Shown here in pieces: positions 25,463-35,544 of a DNA stretch of 64,000 nucleotides. Source of the stretch: Winogradskyella litoriviva. Its GTDB lineage: Bacteria; Bacteroidota; Bacteroidia; Flavobacteriales; Flavobacteriaceae. Location: contig NZ_JABRWQ010000008.1 of the NCBI RefSeq assembly GCF_013249065.1, positions 62,001 through 126,000 on the forward strand. Reading direction: 5' to 3'. The number at the start of each line of letters is the position of its first letter. Within the stretch, counting starts at the first letter, position 1. The notes under the pieces were generated by a model. The model was given only the letters and a program-made list of their open reading frames with translations. It was not told the DNA's origin and did not search any database. The position numbers and the translations under genes were made by a program.

Positions 25463-27094
25463 TTAATGTTTAATTACTTTTTTTGAAACATTATTAGATC
25501 CTGAATAAATTCTTAAGAAATAAATACCATTTGATTGATTAGACAAGTCTATGGCTTTAGTGTTAGATTCAATTATTTTGCGTCCAAGGGTGTTATAGGC
25601 TTCAATTTTGTCTATCGTTTTATTAGAGTCGATAGCTATTGAGCCTTTGGTAGGATTTGGATAAAAACTAATGTCAAACTGTTCAAAATCTGAAATACTT
25701 AAACTATAACATGCACTTAAATCTGGATTGAGCTCTATTGGGTCGCTAGGTGTTAAATCCTTATCTATAAAAGCAGCATATTCTGGTTTATACTTTAAAC
25801 TTCTAAAAATTGTATTTGCAAAAGTTGAAGGTTCGGTTTCTTGTGAAGACACAGTTCCATTATTAGAATTAACAGGATTAATATATTCCCAAACTATAGA
25901 TTCATTTGGTGTTATTTCAAACATTCTACCGTTAATACCTTCGCAAATTAAAGTATTTCCGTTAGGTAATCGTTGTGCGCTACTTAATATACCAGAGAAA
26001 AAATCTGTTGGAGACGCAGAATTACTGTATATATAATCTGGTGCTACTGGACCAAATGCAGTATTTGATTGATAGGTGTAAACACCAGGGCTATCGGTTT
26101 CTGGATTAATAATAAAAACTTCAGAAAACATAGGGTTTCTTCCATTTCCATTATTAAATACTATTATTTTCCCAGCATCTAAGATTCCATTTTCTATTAC
26201 ATAAGGGTAATGCTGTCCATAAAGTTGCCGATCTGCTTCGGTCCCTTGGTTATAAGACTGCGGATTTCCCCAACGGTATAAAAAATCACCACCTTTATTG
26301 TATGTGCCTCCAGAATTAGTAGCCGCTTCGGCAGTAGAAGTAGAGTGGTCTATAATATAAATTTCACTTAAATTTCTTGAGCTAATTATTATCTGATCTA
26401 GCACAGGATTGAATTGAATAGAATTAAAATGAAGCCAATTAGAGGCTCCAGATCCGCCATTTAAAAAGTTTATGTTTAATTTTTCAGGACTTAATCCCAC
26501 ATCTCCAAAATTATCTTTGCTATTATCAAAATCCTGAACAAGATGATCTTTCACATTCCATTCCCATACAATTGTAGCACTGTTTGCTCCAACAGGAGTC
26601 ACTTCTATAATCTGCTCATTGTATAAATCAGTTTCTGATAATTCGGCAGGATTTCTGCCTGCTTGAATGGCTTCAGCATTTGTCATTCTAGTTACCGCCA
26701 AAATAAGCACATTCCCATTTGGCATCGGATAAATGTCGTGATGTTGCCTCATCATTGGAGTATCGTAAAAATATTGCCAAGTTAGATTGCCTTCCCAATT
26801 ATAAATCTCTATAACACCACCTTGTCCACCAAAGGTAATATCAGAACTGCTAGTTCTGCCTGCTCTTAAGATGTCTCCGTTTTCTAATAAATAAACGGCA
26901 TTACCAGGAGGGAAACTACTAGTCCACTGATTAATAACCTCTCCACAGTTATTAATAAGATAAGTTTCTGTATGCGATGTAAATAATGTGTATCCGTCAT
27001 AAACACCTTCAGAAATTGATGTTGTGCCAATAGTATTTTGGGAAAAAACTACATTTATGGAAATTAATAAAGCAAAAAGTAATTTTCTGTGCAT
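25463..27094 (-). CDS. Aryl-sulfate sulfotransferase-like protein with T9SS sorting domain
   Basis: A 543-residue exported protein. Signal peptide MHRKLLFALLISINVVFSQ. The ASST-like beta-propeller spans ~30-450 ('GYTLFTSHTETYLINNCGEV', 'MMRQHHDIYPMPNGNVLIL', 'SNWLHFNSIQFNP', 'QRLPNGNTLICEG'), with the histidines expected at the active centre (QHHD, LHFNS). The last ~80 residues are a type A T9SS C-terminal domain: 'FDISFYPNPTKGSIAIDS', 'YNTLGRKII', 'GIYFLRIYSG' and the end KKVIKH. The product is therefore secreted across the outer membrane, and sulfate-group transfer or hydrolysis is the family role. A -7 box is at 27113-27120. Confidence 0.87.
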   Translation of the reverse strand: MHRKLLFALLISINVVFSQNTIGTTSISEGVYDGYTLFTSHTETYLINNCGEVINQWTSSFPPGNAVYLLENGDILRAGRTSSSDITFGGQGGVIEIYNWEGNLTWQYFYDTPMMRQHHDIYPMPNGNVLILAVTRMTNAEAIQAGRNPAELSETDLYNEQIIEVTPVGANSATIVWEWNVKDHLVQDFDNSKDNFGDVGLSPEKLNINFLNGGSGASNWLHFNSIQFNPVLDQIIISSRNLSEIYIIDHSTSTAEAATNSGGTYNKGGDFLYRWGNPQSYNQGTEADRQLYGQHYPYVIENGILDAGKIIVFNNGNGRNPMFSEVFIINPETDSPGVYTYQSNTAFGPVAPDYIYSNSASPTDFFSGILSSAQRLPNGNTLICEGINGRMFEITPNESIVWEYINPVNSNNGTVSSQETEPSTFANTIFRSLKYKPEYAAFIDKDLTPSDPIELNPDLSACYSLSISDFEQFDISFYPNPTKGSIAIDSNKTIDKIEAYNTLGRKIIESNTKAIDLSNQSNGIYFLRIYSGSNNVSKKVIKH

Positions 27095-27112
27095 AGCTTA
27101 TTTTTGTTAGAA

Positions 27113-27120
27113 CAAATCTA
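27113..27120 (-). promoter_or_regulatory. -7 element for the arylsulfotransferase gene
   Basis: Minus-strand TAGATTTG matches TAnnTTTG, 18 nt upstream of the ATG at 27094. Confidence 0.5.
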
Positions 27121-27138
27121 CCGTTTTATTTTAAATCC

Positions 27139-28827
27139 TTAAAAAGTAGCTGTTAAACTTAAGTGTACTTTTGAATTTGATAATTTAAAAGAGGTATTTT
27201 CTGTTTTGCCACTTGAGTAATTTAAACGGAATAATCCTGCATTGGTAATTAAACCTAATCCAAAACCAAATCCAAAAAGCTTTTCTTTGCTGTCATCTAT
27301 TTTGTTTTCAAAATATGCAGCATCAAAAACAGAATGCACATATAGCGTATTACTTAAGCGATATCTATATTCGGTGTTCAAAACACTATAAAGATTAGCT
27401 ACTAAACTATTTTCTTCAAAACCTCTTATAGAATTAATGCCTCCAAATCGAAAAAGCTCATTGTCTAAATAATTACTAGAGGTTACAGTAGCGCCATTTA
27501 ACCTTGTGTAAATACTATTTTTATTATTTAGGTTAAAGATTTTGTAAGTATCTAATGTAAAAAATGATTGTTTTTGAGAACCGAGGTTGTTATCTCGATT
27601 ACCATAGCCAGAGGAAAAATTAAACCAAAAATTAACAGGAAATAATGGGTCTAGCGATTGGGTTTTAATGTAATTATATTGAACTGTAAAGAAGGATGAG
27701 GTGTAATTGTTTAATACGTTAGTATCATTTTCTAATAGATTGGTGGAATTGGTTGAAGTTATACCTATACTAATTTTATGTTGTGCATTTATCTGGTAAT
27801 TTATTTTTGCATATTGATCAGTATTTAAAAAAGTAGAATCCTTTCTAAATATTTTTAAACCAACCTGAAGCCCTATAGGAGTTGAGAATAAATAAGGCAA
27901 ATCAGTTTCAACTTTAAAGGTTTGCTGATCTAGCTCATCGCTTTTATAAAAAAGGTTTAAGGTTTCTCCGTAGTTAAGATTGTTTATTAACCTTAAATCT
28001 AAGTAGCCATCAAATTCAATCTTGTTAGTGTCTTCATTGGTTCCAAAACCTAAAAAACCGTCAAAATTATTCGTTTTAGTTTTTTCTACGTATATATATA
28101 AGGTAGTAGAATCTTGAGTAAAAAGTACTTCTGGGTCTTTAATTTTATTGGCGAAGCGTAAATCGTTTAATAAATTAACCTTTCTTTTTACAGCATTTAT
28201 GTTAAAAGATTTATCAGTCTTTAATTTTAAGAAATGTTTCAAATAAGACTTTGGGAAGTTTTCATAACCTTTAATAATAATATTATCAAGTCGTCTTTTT
28301 TCATTAGAGTTAACTTTAAGTTCCGCCGAAATTAAATCTGGCTCAAGTTTGGTGAGATTAACAAGTTGTATACTAGAGAAGGGGTCACCTTGTTCAATTA
28401 TTTTTGAATTTATAATATTCAAATAACTTTCAAGTTCAAAAATTGCTATTTCTATATAGTCTTTATTTGCGGAATAGTCTAACAAATTAGAATAGGTCTC
28501 TTCGATATTAGAATTAAAATAAATTCTTATGCGATTAACCTTGTTTCCTAAAATGAGTTTTGCTTCAAAAAGCGAATCGTTTTGTTTTTTTATGCTTTCA
28601 ATAGCAGTATCTATAAAACCATGTTTGGTTAATTTACGCCTTAAATTTTCAACTTGAATTCGTAGACTCGCGTAATCTTTAAATTGTTTGCTATAATTTA
28701 CAGAATCTATAACTGAAGTTTTTTCGTCATTCTCGCCTAAAATCTTCAAATTAATGGATTGTCCTGTACTTTGATTAAAAAAAATCATAGTGAAAACTAA
28801 TAAAAAAAATTTATTGCAATAAGGCAT
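27139..28827 (-). CDS. BamA/TamA-like outer-membrane beta-barrel protein
   Basis: A 562-residue protein (ATG at 28827, preferred over the in-frame GTG at 28833). A signal peptide (MPYCNKFFLLVFTMIFF) is followed by POTRA-like segments over ~50-230 ('KRRLDNIIIKGYENFPKSYL', 'LKTDKSFNINAVKRKVNLLN'). A C-terminal 16-strand-type barrel (~255-562) carries the Omp85 hallmark 'FRFGGINSIRGFEENSL' (loop L6 RGF motif) and ends in 'VHLSLTATF' with a terminal Phe. Omp85 proteins insert or transport proteins or lipids at the outer membrane. This short form is not the essential BamA, which is longer with five POTRA domains. It may be co-regulated with the downstream arylsulfotransferase gene (45-nt gap). Confidence 0.85.
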   Translation of the reverse strand: MPYCNKFFLLVFTMIFFNQSTGQSINLKILGENDEKTSVIDSVNYSKQFKDYASLRIQVENLRRKLTKHGFIDTAIESIKKQNDSLFEAKLILGNKVNRIRIYFNSNIEETYSNLLDYSANKDYIEIAIFELESYLNIINSKIIEQGDPFSSIQLVNLTKLEPDLISAELKVNSNEKRRLDNIIIKGYENFPKSYLKHFLKLKTDKSFNINAVKRKVNLLNDLRFANKIKDPEVLFTQDSTTLYIYVEKTKTNNFDGFLGFGTNEDTNKIEFDGYLDLRLINNLNYGETLNLFYKSDELDQQTFKVETDLPYLFSTPIGLQVGLKIFRKDSTFLNTDQYAKINYQINAQHKISIGITSTNSTNLLENDTNVLNNYTSSFFTVQYNYIKTQSLDPLFPVNFWFNFSSGYGNRDNNLGSQKQSFFTLDTYKIFNLNNKNSIYTRLNGATVTSSNYLDNELFRFGGINSIRGFEENSLVANLYSVLNTEYRYRLSNTLYVHSVFDAAYFENKIDDSKEKLFGFGFGLGLITNAGLFRLNYSSGKTENTSFKLSNSKVHLSLTATF

Positions 28828-28930
28828 GGACACTAAATAGAATAACTTTTAAACTAACGTAAAAATAACCGATATTATATATCCTTAAAATGAAAGTTTA
28901 TATTTCTTTGAAAAATAAATTCTCAAGTGT

Positions 28931-28960
28931 TTGAATAATAGATATTAATTCCTACCTTTG
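28931..28960 (+). promoter_or_regulatory. Promoter of the rpsL (str-S10-spc) cluster
   Basis: TTG (28931-28933), a 19-nt spacer, and TACCTTTG (28953-28960) form a textbook Bacteroidota sigma-A promoter. Transcription should start near 28965, inside or just at the small hairpin CCCTCA-AAAG-TGAGGG (28964-28979). Confidence 0.85.
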
Positions 28961-28963
28961 CAG

Positions 28964-28979
28964 CCCTCAAAAGTGAGGG
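28964..28979 (+). other. 5'-terminal hairpin of the rpsL transcript
   Basis: A perfect 6-bp stem, CCCTCA/TGAGGG, with an AAAG loop, located at the predicted transcript 5' end and 25 nt before the rpsL ATG. It may stabilise the mRNA or be part of an autoregulatory leader. Confidence 0.5.
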
Positions 28980-29004
28980 TTAATAAAATTTTATATAGAA
29001 ATAT

Positions 29005-29379
29005 ATGCCAACAATTTCACAATTAGTACGAAAAGGAAGAGCCAAAATAACCAAGAAGAGTAAATCGGCTGCTTTAGATTCGTGTCCTCAGAGACGTGGT
29101 GTATGTACTCGTGTTTATACAACGACGCCTAAAAAACCTAACTCAGCAATGCGTAAGGTGGCTAGGGTTCGTTTAACAAACGGAAACGAAGTAAATGCAT
29201 ACATCGGTGGAGAAGGTCACAATTTACAAGAGCACTCGATAGTATTGGTTAGAGGTGGAAGGGTAAAAGATTTACCAGGAGTTAGATATCACATCGTTCG
29301 TGGTGCTTTAGATACAGCAGGTGTATCTGGAAGAACGCAACGTAGATCTAAGTATGGTGCAAAACGCCCTAAGAAGTAA
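29005..29379 (+). CDS. rpsL: 30S ribosomal protein S12
   Basis: A 124-residue decoding-centre protein. The conserved loops '[19 protein letters not shown]' and '[20 protein letters not shown]' are intact, with lysines at the positions (43/44 and the RVKD loop) linked in other bacteria to streptomycin response, so a sensitive-type sequence is expected. Basic C-terminus '[11 protein letters not shown]'. First gene of the long ribosomal cluster, behind a strong promoter. Confidence 0.98.
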   Translation: MPTISQLVRKGRAKITKKSKSAALDSCPQRRGVCTRVYTTTPKKPNSAMRKVARVRLTNGNEVNAYIGGEGHNLQEHSIVLVRGGRVKDLPGVRYHIVRGALDTAGVSGRTQRRSKYGAKRPKK

Positions 29380-29401
29380 TTTAAAACTTTAAGAAGAAGA
29401 C

Positions 29402-29878
29402 ATGAGAAAAAGAGCAGCAAAAAAGAGACCGCTTTTACCAGACCCAAGATTTAATGATCAGTTAGTAACACGTTTTGTTAACATGATGATGTGGGACGGT
29501 AAAAAGTCTGTAGCTTTTAAAGTATTCTATGATGCAATTGATATTGTTGAGGAGAAAAAAAATGATGACGAAAAAACAGCTTTAGAGATTTGGAAAGAAG
29601 CTTTATCTAACGTAATGCCTCACGTAGAAGTACGTAGTCGTCGTGTTGGTGGTGCAACATTCCAGATTCCAATGCAGATTCGTCCAGATCGTAAGGTTTC
29701 AACTGCGATGAAATGGTTAATTGGCTATTCTCGTAAAAGAAACGAAAAATCTATGGCACAACGTTTAGCTTCAGAAGTATTAGCTGCTGCTAAAGAAGAA
29801 GGTGCAGCGGTTAAGAAAAGAATGGATACACACAAAATGGCAGAAGCCAACAAAGCATTCTCACACTTTAGATTTTAA
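29402..29878 (+). CDS. rpsG: 30S ribosomal protein S7
   Basis: A 158-residue 16S rRNA 3'-domain assembly initiator. The start '[20 protein letters not shown]' and the motif '[21 protein letters not shown]' are diagnostic, as is the end '[14 protein letters not shown]'. In E. coli S7 is the str-operon repressor. Here it lies 22 nt after rpsL and 3 nt before fusA, so co-translation is likely. Confidence 0.98.
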   Translation: MRKRAAKKRPLLPDPRFNDQLVTRFVNMMMWDGKKSVAFKVFYDAIDIVEEKKNDDEKTALEIWKEALSNVMPHVEVRSRRVGGATFQIPMQIRPDRKVSTAMKWLIGYSRKRNEKSMAQRLASEVLAAAKEEGAAVKKRMDTHKMAEANKAFSHFRF

Positions 29879-29881
29879 GAA

Positions 29882-32008
29882 ATGGCAAGAGATTTAAAAT
29901 TTACTAGAAATATAGGTATTGCAGCTCACATTGATGCTGGTAAAACTACAACAACAGAACGTATTCTTTATTATACGGGTGTTTCTCATAAAATTGGTGA
30001 GGTACATGATGGTGCTGCGACAATGGACTGGATGGAGCAAGAGCAGGAAAGAGGTATTACAATTACTTCTGCTGCTACAACTTGTGAGTGGAAATTTCCT
30101 ATTGAAAATGGTCAACCTACAGCAGATGCTAGAGATTACCATTTTAATATTATTGATACTCCTGGTCACGTTGATTTTACTGTAGAGGTAAATCGTTCAT
30201 TACGTGTATTAGATGGTTTAGTGTTTTTGTTTAGTGCGGTTGATGGTGTTGAGCCACAATCTGAAACTAACTGGAGATTAGCTGATAATTATAAAGTGCC
30301 TCGTATTGGTTTCGTTAATAAAATGGACCGTCAGGGATCTAATTTCTTAGGTGTTTGTCAACAGGTAAAAGATATGTTAAAGTCTAACGCAGTGCCAATT
30401 GTTTTAAACATTGGTGATGAGATAGATTTTAAAGGAATTATTGATCTAGTTAAGAATAGAGCTATCGTATGGCACGATGAAACTCAAGGGGCAACTTTTG
30501 ATGTCGTTGAGATTCCAGAAGAGCTTAAGGCTGAAGCTAAAAAATATAGAGCATTATTAATAGAGGAAGTAGCTAGCTACGATGAGAACTTATTAGAGAA
30601 GTTCATGGAGGATGAAGATTCTATTACAGAAGAAGAAGTGCATGCTGCACTTAGAGCTGCTGTAATGGATATGGCAATCATTCCAATGATTTGTGGGTCT
30701 GCTTTTAAAAATAAAGGAGTACAATTTTTACTAGATGCAGTTTGTCGTTATTTACCTTCTCCAGTTGATAAGGAAGGTATCATAGGTGTAAATCCAGATA
30801 CTGAAAAAGAAGAAATTCGTAAACCAAGTGTAAAGGAGCCATTTGCTGCTTTAGCATTTAAGATTGCTACAGATCCTTTTGTAGGTCGTTTAGCTTTCTT
30901 TAGAGCTTATTCTGGTCGTTTAGATGCTGGTTCTTACGTTTTAAATAATCGTTCAGGTAAAAAGGAACGTATTTCTCGTATTTACCAAATGCATGCTAAT
31001 AAGCAAAATGCAATTGATTTTATTGAAGCGGGTGATATTGGAGCTGCTGTAGGATTTAAATCTATTAAAACAGGAGATACATTAACTGATGAAAAGCATC
31101 CTATTGTTTTAGAATCAATGGACTTCCCTGATCCTGTAATTGGTATCGCGGTTGAGCCTAAGACTAAAGCTGATGTTGATAGATTAGGGATGGGATTAGC
31201 TAAATTAGCTGAAGAAGATCCAACGTTTACAGTGCGTTCTGATGAAGCTTCTGGGCAGACTATTATATCTGGTATGGGTGAGCTTCACTTAGATGTAATT
31301 GTTGATCGTCTTAAGAGAGAATTTAAAGTAGAGGTTAATCAAGGTCAACCACAAGTTGAATATAAAGAAGCGATTACTCAATCTGCTGATCATAGAGAGG
31401 TTTATAAGAAACAATCTGGTGGTCGTGGTAAGTTCGCAGATATTGTATTTACAATTGAACCTGCGGATGAAGGTGTTGTAGGATTACAATTTGAATCTAT
31501 AATTAAAGGTGGTAATGTTCCTAAAGAATTTATCCCTTCAATTGAGAAAGGATTTAAAATGGCTATGGCAAATGGTCCATTAGCAGGATTTGAGGTTGAT
31601 GCAATGAAAGTGACATTGAAAGATGGATCTTATCACGATGTCGATTCAGATCAATTATCTTTCGAATTAGCAGCAAAGCTTGGATTTAAAAATTCTGCAA
31701 AAGCGGCTAAGGCGGTAATTATGGAACCTATTATGAAACTTGAGGTAATTACTCCTGAAGAAAATATGGGTGATATAGTTGGTGATTTAAATAGAAGAAG
31801 AGGTCAAGTTAGTGATATGGGTGATAGAGCTGGTGCAAAAACTGTTAAGGCAACTGTACCATTATCTGAGATGTTTGGTTATGTAACTACATTAAGAACA
31901 TTATCATCTGGTAGAGCAACTTCAACTATGGAGTTTTCACATTATGCTGAAACACCTTCTAATGTATCTGAAGAGGTTATTAAAGCAGCTAAAGGCGTTG
32001 AATCGTAA
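29882..32008 (+). CDS. fusA: Elongation factor G
   Basis: A 708-residue translational GTPase. G1 is '[15 protein letters not shown]', G3 'DTPGHVDFT' and G4 'NKMDRQGS'. Domain II and III motifs are '[15 protein letters not shown]' and '[18 protein letters not shown]', and domain IV/V '[12 protein letters not shown]' and '[20 protein letters not shown]'. It drives ribosomal translocation. The product is full length. In contrast to E. coli, tuf does not follow: rpsJ comes 11 nt later. Confidence 0.98.
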   Translation: MARDLKFTRNIGIAAHIDAGKTTTTERILYYTGVSHKIGEVHDGAATMDWMEQEQERGITITSAATTCEWKFPIENGQPTADARDYHFNIIDTPGHVDFTVEVNRSLRVLDGLVFLFSAVDGVEPQSETNWRLADNYKVPRIGFVNKMDRQGSNFLGVCQQVKDMLKSNAVPIVLNIGDEIDFKGIIDLVKNRAIVWHDETQGATFDVVEIPEELKAEAKKYRALLIEEVASYDENLLEKFMEDEDSITEEEVHAALRAAVMDMAIIPMICGSAFKNKGVQFLLDAVCRYLPSPVDKEGIIGVNPDTEKEEIRKPSVKEPFAALAFKIATDPFVGRLAFFRAYSGRLDAGSYVLNNRSGKKERISRIYQMHANKQNAIDFIEAGDIGAAVGFKSIKTGDTLTDEKHPIVLESMDFPDPVIGIAVEPKTKADVDRLGMGLAKLAEEDPTFTVRSDEASGQTIISGMGELHLDVIVDRLKREFKVEVNQGQPQVEYKEAITQSADHREVYKKQSGGRGKFADIVFTIEPADEGVVGLQFESIIKGGNVPKEFIPSIEKGFKMAMANGPLAGFEVDAMKVTLKDGSYHDVDSDQLSFELAAKLGFKNSAKAAKAVIMEPIMKLEVITPEENMGDIVGDLNRRRGQVSDMGDRAGAKTVKATVPLSEMFGYVTTLRTLSSGRATSTMEFSHYAETPSNVSEEVIKAAKGVES

Positions 32009-32019
32009 ATCTTAAGAAA

Positions 32020-32325
32020 ATGAGTCAAAAAATCAGAATAAAATTAAAATCTTACGATCACAACTTAGTGGACAAATCTGCTGATAAGATTGTAAAAACA
32101 GTTAAGAGTACAGGTGCAGTAGTAACAGGACCAATTCCATTACCAACGCACAAGAAAATATTTACTGTATTACGTTCACCACACGTTAATAAGAAGTCTA
32201 GAGAACAATTTCAATTAAGCTCTTATAAGAGATTATTAGATATTTACTCTTCATCTTCTAAGACAATTGATGCTTTAATGAAGCTTGAATTACCAAGTGG
32301 AGTAGAAGTTGAGATTAAGGTGTAA
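32020..32325 (+). CDS. rpsJ: 30S ribosomal protein S10 (NusE)
   Basis: A 101-residue protein with '[20 protein letters not shown]', '[20 protein letters not shown]' and '[19 protein letters not shown]', all family signatures. Besides its 30S head role, S10 binds NusB in antitermination. It closes the str part of the transcript and is separated from rplC by 125 nt that contain a 15-bp hairpin. Confidence 0.98.
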   Translation: MSQKIRIKLKSYDHNLVDKSADKIVKTVKSTGAVVTGPIPLPTHKKIFTVLRSPHVNKKSREQFQLSSYKRLLDIYSSSSKTIDALMKLELPSGVEVEIKV

Positions 32326-32377
32326 TTACACAGTAACATGTCCTAAGCTGCGAGCGAAGGAAAAACGGTAAAAATAC

Positions 32378-32413
32378 AATTCAAGGCTGAAACGTATTTT
32401 TCAGCCTTGAATT
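32378..32413 (+). terminator. Perfect 15-bp hairpin between rpsJ and rplC
   Basis: AATTCAAGGCTGAAA (32378-32392) pairs without mismatch with 32399-32413; the loop is CGTATT. The bases after it (TTGAATAAC) are not a proper T-run, so it is a weak terminator, an attenuator or an RNA-processing or protein-binding site rather than a strong stop. Its position splits the str genes from the S10 genes. Confidence 0.7.
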
Positions 32414-32450
32414 TTGAATAACAAATAGTAATAATTAATAAATAATAAAT

Positions 32451-33068
32451 ATGTCTGGGTTAATTGGAAAAAAAATCGGTATGACCAGCATTTTCGATGA
32501 AAATGGAAAGAATATTCCATGTACAGTAATCGAAGCTGGACCATGTATCGTTACCCAAGTCAGAACTGAAGAAGTGGATGGTTATTCAGCCCTTCAATTA
32601 GGTTTCGATGACGCGACAGAAAAAAGCGCTACAAAAGCAGACTTAGGTCATGCTAAAAAAGCGGGTACTTCTGTAAAACGCAAAGTTGTTGAATTTAAAG
32701 GTTTTGGTGAGGAGTACAAGTTAGGTGATGCTATCACAGTAGAGCAATTTACTGAAGGAGAATTTGTGGATATCGCAGGTACTTCTAAAGGTAAAGGTTT
32801 TCAAGGTGTTGTAAAGCGTCATGGATTTGGTGGTGTAGGTCAAGCAACGCATGGTCAACACAACCGTTTAAGAGCTCCTGGTTCTATTGGTGCAGCTTCT
32901 TATCCTGCGAGAGTATTCAAAGGAATGAAGATGGCCGGAAGAATGGGTGGTGAAACAGTAAAAGTTCAAAATTTAAGAGTTTACAAAGTAGTTCCAGAAA
33001 AGAACTTACTTGTTGTAAAGGGATGTGTTCCTGGTCACAAGAATTCTTATGTAATCATTGAGAAGTAA
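32451..33068 (+). CDS. rplC: 50S ribosomal protein L3
   Basis: A 205-residue early-assembly protein. '[20 protein letters not shown]' at the start, the [17 protein letters not shown] and [20 protein letters not shown] loops (here '[18 protein letters not shown]'), and '[15 protein letters not shown]' are all present. The central extension reaches toward the peptidyl transferase centre. Its stop overlaps the rplD start by one base (TAATG). Confidence 0.98.
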   Translation: MSGLIGKKIGMTSIFDENGKNIPCTVIEAGPCIVTQVRTEEVDGYSALQLGFDDATEKSATKADLGHAKKAGTSVKRKVVEFKGFGEEYKLGDAITVEQFTEGEFVDIAGTSKGKGFQGVVKRHGFGGVGQATHGQHNRLRAPGSIGAASYPARVFKGMKMAGRMGGETVKVQNLRVYKVVPEKNLLVVKGCVPGHKNSYVIIEK

Positions 33069-33697
33069 TGAAGGTAGCAGTTTTAGATATTAACGGAAAA
33101 GATACGGGTAGACAAGCTGAGCTTTCTAAAGACGTATTCGCTATAGAGCCTAATAATCATGCTGTCTATTTAGATGTTAAGCAATACTTAGCAAATCAAA
33201 GACAAGGAACGCATAAGGCAAAAGAAAGAGCAGAAATTGCTGGTAGTACACGTAAGATAAAAAAACAAAAAGGAACAGGTACAGCACGTGCAGGTTCTAT
33301 TAAGTCTGGTGTATTTAAAGGTGGTGGTCGTATGTTTGGTCCGAGACCAAGAAACTACAGTTTTAAATTAAACAAGAGTTTAAAACGATTAGCGCGTAAA
33401 TCTGCACTAAGTATTAAAGCAAATGACAAGTCAATTATGGTAATGGAAGACTTCAGTTTTGAAGCTCCAAAGACTAAAAACTTTGTTAATGTTTTAAAGG
33501 CTTTAGAGGTTGAAAACAAAAAATCTCTCATTGTGTTGGGTGGCTCAAATAATAATGTATATTTGTCATCACGCAATTTTAAAGGTTCGGAAGTTGTAAC
33601 AGCTTCAGAATTAAGTACTTATAAAATAATGAATGCTAATAAAGTTATTCTTATTGAGAGTGCATTAGAAGGAATTGAATCGAATTTAAGTAAATAG
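33068..33697 (+). CDS. rplD: 50S ribosomal protein L4
   Basis: A 209-residue protein with the exit-tunnel loop '[20 protein letters not shown]' and '[19 protein letters not shown]'. The C-terminal part '[15 protein letters not shown]' is family-typical. In gammaproteobacteria L4 represses the S10 operon through the rpsJ leader. Here the nearest structured RNA is the hairpin after rpsJ (32378-32413), not before it. Confidence 0.97.
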   Translation: MKVAVLDINGKDTGRQAELSKDVFAIEPNNHAVYLDVKQYLANQRQGTHKAKERAEIAGSTRKIKKQKGTGTARAGSIKSGVFKGGGRMFGPRPRNYSFKLNKSLKRLARKSALSIKANDKSIMVMEDFSFEAPKTKNFVNVLKALEVENKKSLIVLGGSNNNVYLSSRNFKGSEVVTASELSTYKIMNANKVILIESALEGIESNLSK

Positions 33698-33702
33698 AAC
33701 AG

Positions 33703-33993
33703 ATGAGTATCTTAATAAAACCTATAATCACAGAAAAAGCAACCATGCAAAGTGAGTTGTTAAATGCTTATGCATTTGAAGTGAATACGAAGGCGAACAA
33801 GGTTGAAATCAAAAAAGCAGTAGAAGCTGCTTATGGAGTTTCTGTTGAAAAAGTTCGTACAATAAATGTCCGTCCAGAAAGAAGAACTCGTCATACAAAG
33901 ACAGGTATTCAACATGGTAAAACAAATGCTGTTAAAAAAGCAATTGTACAACTGGCGGAAGGTGAAGTAATAGATTTATACACTAACATGTAA
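33703..33993 (+). CDS. rplW: 50S ribosomal protein L23
   Basis: A 96-residue protein at the tunnel exit that docks trigger factor and SRP. 'ILIKPIITEKATMQSELLNA' and 'FEVNTKANKVEIKKAVEAAY' are conserved, as is 'VRTINVRPERRTRHTKTG'. Gap to rplD 5 nt. Confidence 0.97.
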   Translation: MSILIKPIITEKATMQSELLNAYAFEVNTKANKVEIKKAVEAAYGVSVEKVRTINVRPERRTRHTKTGIQHGKTNAVKKAIVQLAEGEVIDLYTNM

Positions 33994-34005
33994 TTTTAGA
34001 CATTA

Positions 34006-34833
34006 ATGTCAGTAAGAAAATTAAAACCGATCACATCAGCACAGCGATTTAGAGTAGTAAATGGATTCGATGCCATTACTACTGATAAGCCGGAGAAAAG
34101 CTTGCTTGCTCCGAAAAAACGTTCTGGTGGTAGAAACAATCGAGGAAAAATGACCATGCGCCAAATGGGTGGAGGTCACAAGAAACGTTATCGTATCATT
34201 GATTTTAAACGTAACAAAGCAGGAATTCCTGCTGAAGTTAAATCAATTGAATACGATCCAAACAGAACAGCATTTATTGCATTGCTTAATTATCAAGATG
34301 GCGAGAAGCGTTACGTTATTGCTCAAAATGGTTTACAAGTAGGACAAAATATTGTGTCTGGAGAATCTGGTATAGCTCCAGAAATTGGAAATGCTATGCC
34401 ACTTAGTGAAATACCTTTAGGTACTATTATCTCTTGTATAGAGTTACGTCCTGGTCAAGGAGCTGTTATGGCTCGTAGTGCTGGTGCATTTGCTCAATTA
34501 ATGGCAAGAGGTGATAAATTTGCTACGGTAAAGTTACCATCTGGTGAAACAAGAATGATTCTAATTACTTGTATGGCGACTATTGGAGTTGTTTCCAACT
34601 CTGATCATCAATTATTAGTATCTGGTAAAGCAGGTAGAAGTAGATGGTTAGGAAGACGTCCAAGAGTAAGACCAGTAGTAATGAACCCAGTCGATCACCC
34701 AATGGGTGGTGGTGAAGGTAAATCTTCAGGTGGTCATCCAAGAAATAGAAACGGTATTCCTGCTAAAGGATTTAGAACACGTTCTAAGACGAAGTCGAGT
34801 AATAAGTATATTGTAGAACGTAGAAAGAAATAA
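34006..34833 (+). CDS. rplB: 50S ribosomal protein L2
   Basis: A 275-residue protein with the full RNA-binding core: '[20 protein letters not shown]', '[20 protein letters not shown]' and the peptidyl-transferase-proximal loop '[20 protein letters not shown]', which contains the conserved His. C-terminus '[18 protein letters not shown]'. Confidence 0.98.
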   Translation: MSVRKLKPITSAQRFRVVNGFDAITTDKPEKSLLAPKKRSGGRNNRGKMTMRQMGGGHKKRYRIIDFKRNKAGIPAEVKSIEYDPNRTAFIALLNYQDGEKRYVIAQNGLQVGQNIVSGESGIAPEIGNAMPLSEIPLGTIISCIELRPGQGAVMARSAGAFAQLMARGDKFATVKLPSGETRMILITCMATIGVVSNSDHQLLVSGKAGRSRWLGRRPRVRPVVMNPVDHPMGGGEGKSSGGHPRNRNGIPAKGFRTRSKTKSSNKYIVERRKK

Positions 34834-34843
34834 TTAAGATAGT

Positions 34844-35122
34844 ATGGCACGTTCATTAAAAAAGGGACCTTATATCCACTATAAATTAGAAAAGAAAGTT
34901 GCAGATAATGTAGCTTCAAACAAAAAGACGGTAATTAAAACTTGGTCTAGAGCATCAATGATTTCTCCAGATTTCGTTGGTCAGACTATAGCTGTTCATA
35001 ACGGTCGTCAGTTTGTTCCAGTATATGTTACTGAAAATATGGTAGGTCACAAATTAGGAGAATTTTCACCAACAAGATCTTTTAGAGGTCATGCAGGTGC
35101 AAAGAATAAAGGTAAAAAATAA
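34844..35122 (+). CDS. rpsS: 30S ribosomal protein S19
   Basis: A 92-residue head protein: '[19 protein letters not shown]', '[20 protein letters not shown]' and '[18 protein letters not shown]'. It pairs with S13 near the A-site. Gap to rplV 5 nt. Confidence 0.98.
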   Translation: MARSLKKGPYIHYKLEKKVADNVASNKKTVIKTWSRASMISPDFVGQTIAVHNGRQFVPVYVTENMVGHKLGEFSPTRSFRGHAGAKNKGKK

Positions 35123-35127
35123 GAATC

Positions 35128-35535
35128 ATGGGAAGTCGTAAAAAACAAATGGCGGAAGCTATTAAGGCTGAAAAGAAGCAGGTTGCTTTTGCTAAGCTAA
35201 ATAACTGTCCTACATCACCAAGAAAAATGCGTTTAGTAGCGGATTTAGTAAGAGGTGAAAAGGCTGAGAAAGCTCTTCAGATTCTTAGATTTAGCCAAAA
35301 AGAAGCGTCTCGTAGATTAGAGAAACTTGTAATGTCTGCAATTGCAAACTGGCAAGCTAAGAATGAAGATGCGGATGTTGAGGAAGCTAATCTTTTTATA
35401 AAAGAGATAAGAGTAGATGGTGGAGCAATGCTAAAGCGTTTAAGACCAGCTCCTCAAGGTAGAGCACATAGAATAAGAAAGAGATCTAACCATGTAACAG
35501 TGGTAGTAGATGCAATAAATAAAACACAAAGCTAA
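35128..35535 (+). CDS. rplV: 50S ribosomal protein L22
   Basis: A 135-residue protein with a basic ~18-residue N-terminal extension ('[18 protein letters not shown]') before the core '[20 protein letters not shown]'. The tunnel beta-hairpin is '[20 protein letters not shown]', where changes give macrolide resistance in other species. Here the sequence looks wild type. Confidence 0.97.
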   Translation: MGSRKKQMAEAIKAEKKQVAFAKLNNCPTSPRKMRLVADLVRGEKAEKALQILRFSQKEASRRLEKLVMSAIANWQAKNEDADVEEANLFIKEIRVDGGAMLKRLRPAPQGRAHRIRKRSNHVTVVVDAINKTQS

Positions 35536-35544
35536 GATAGAGAT

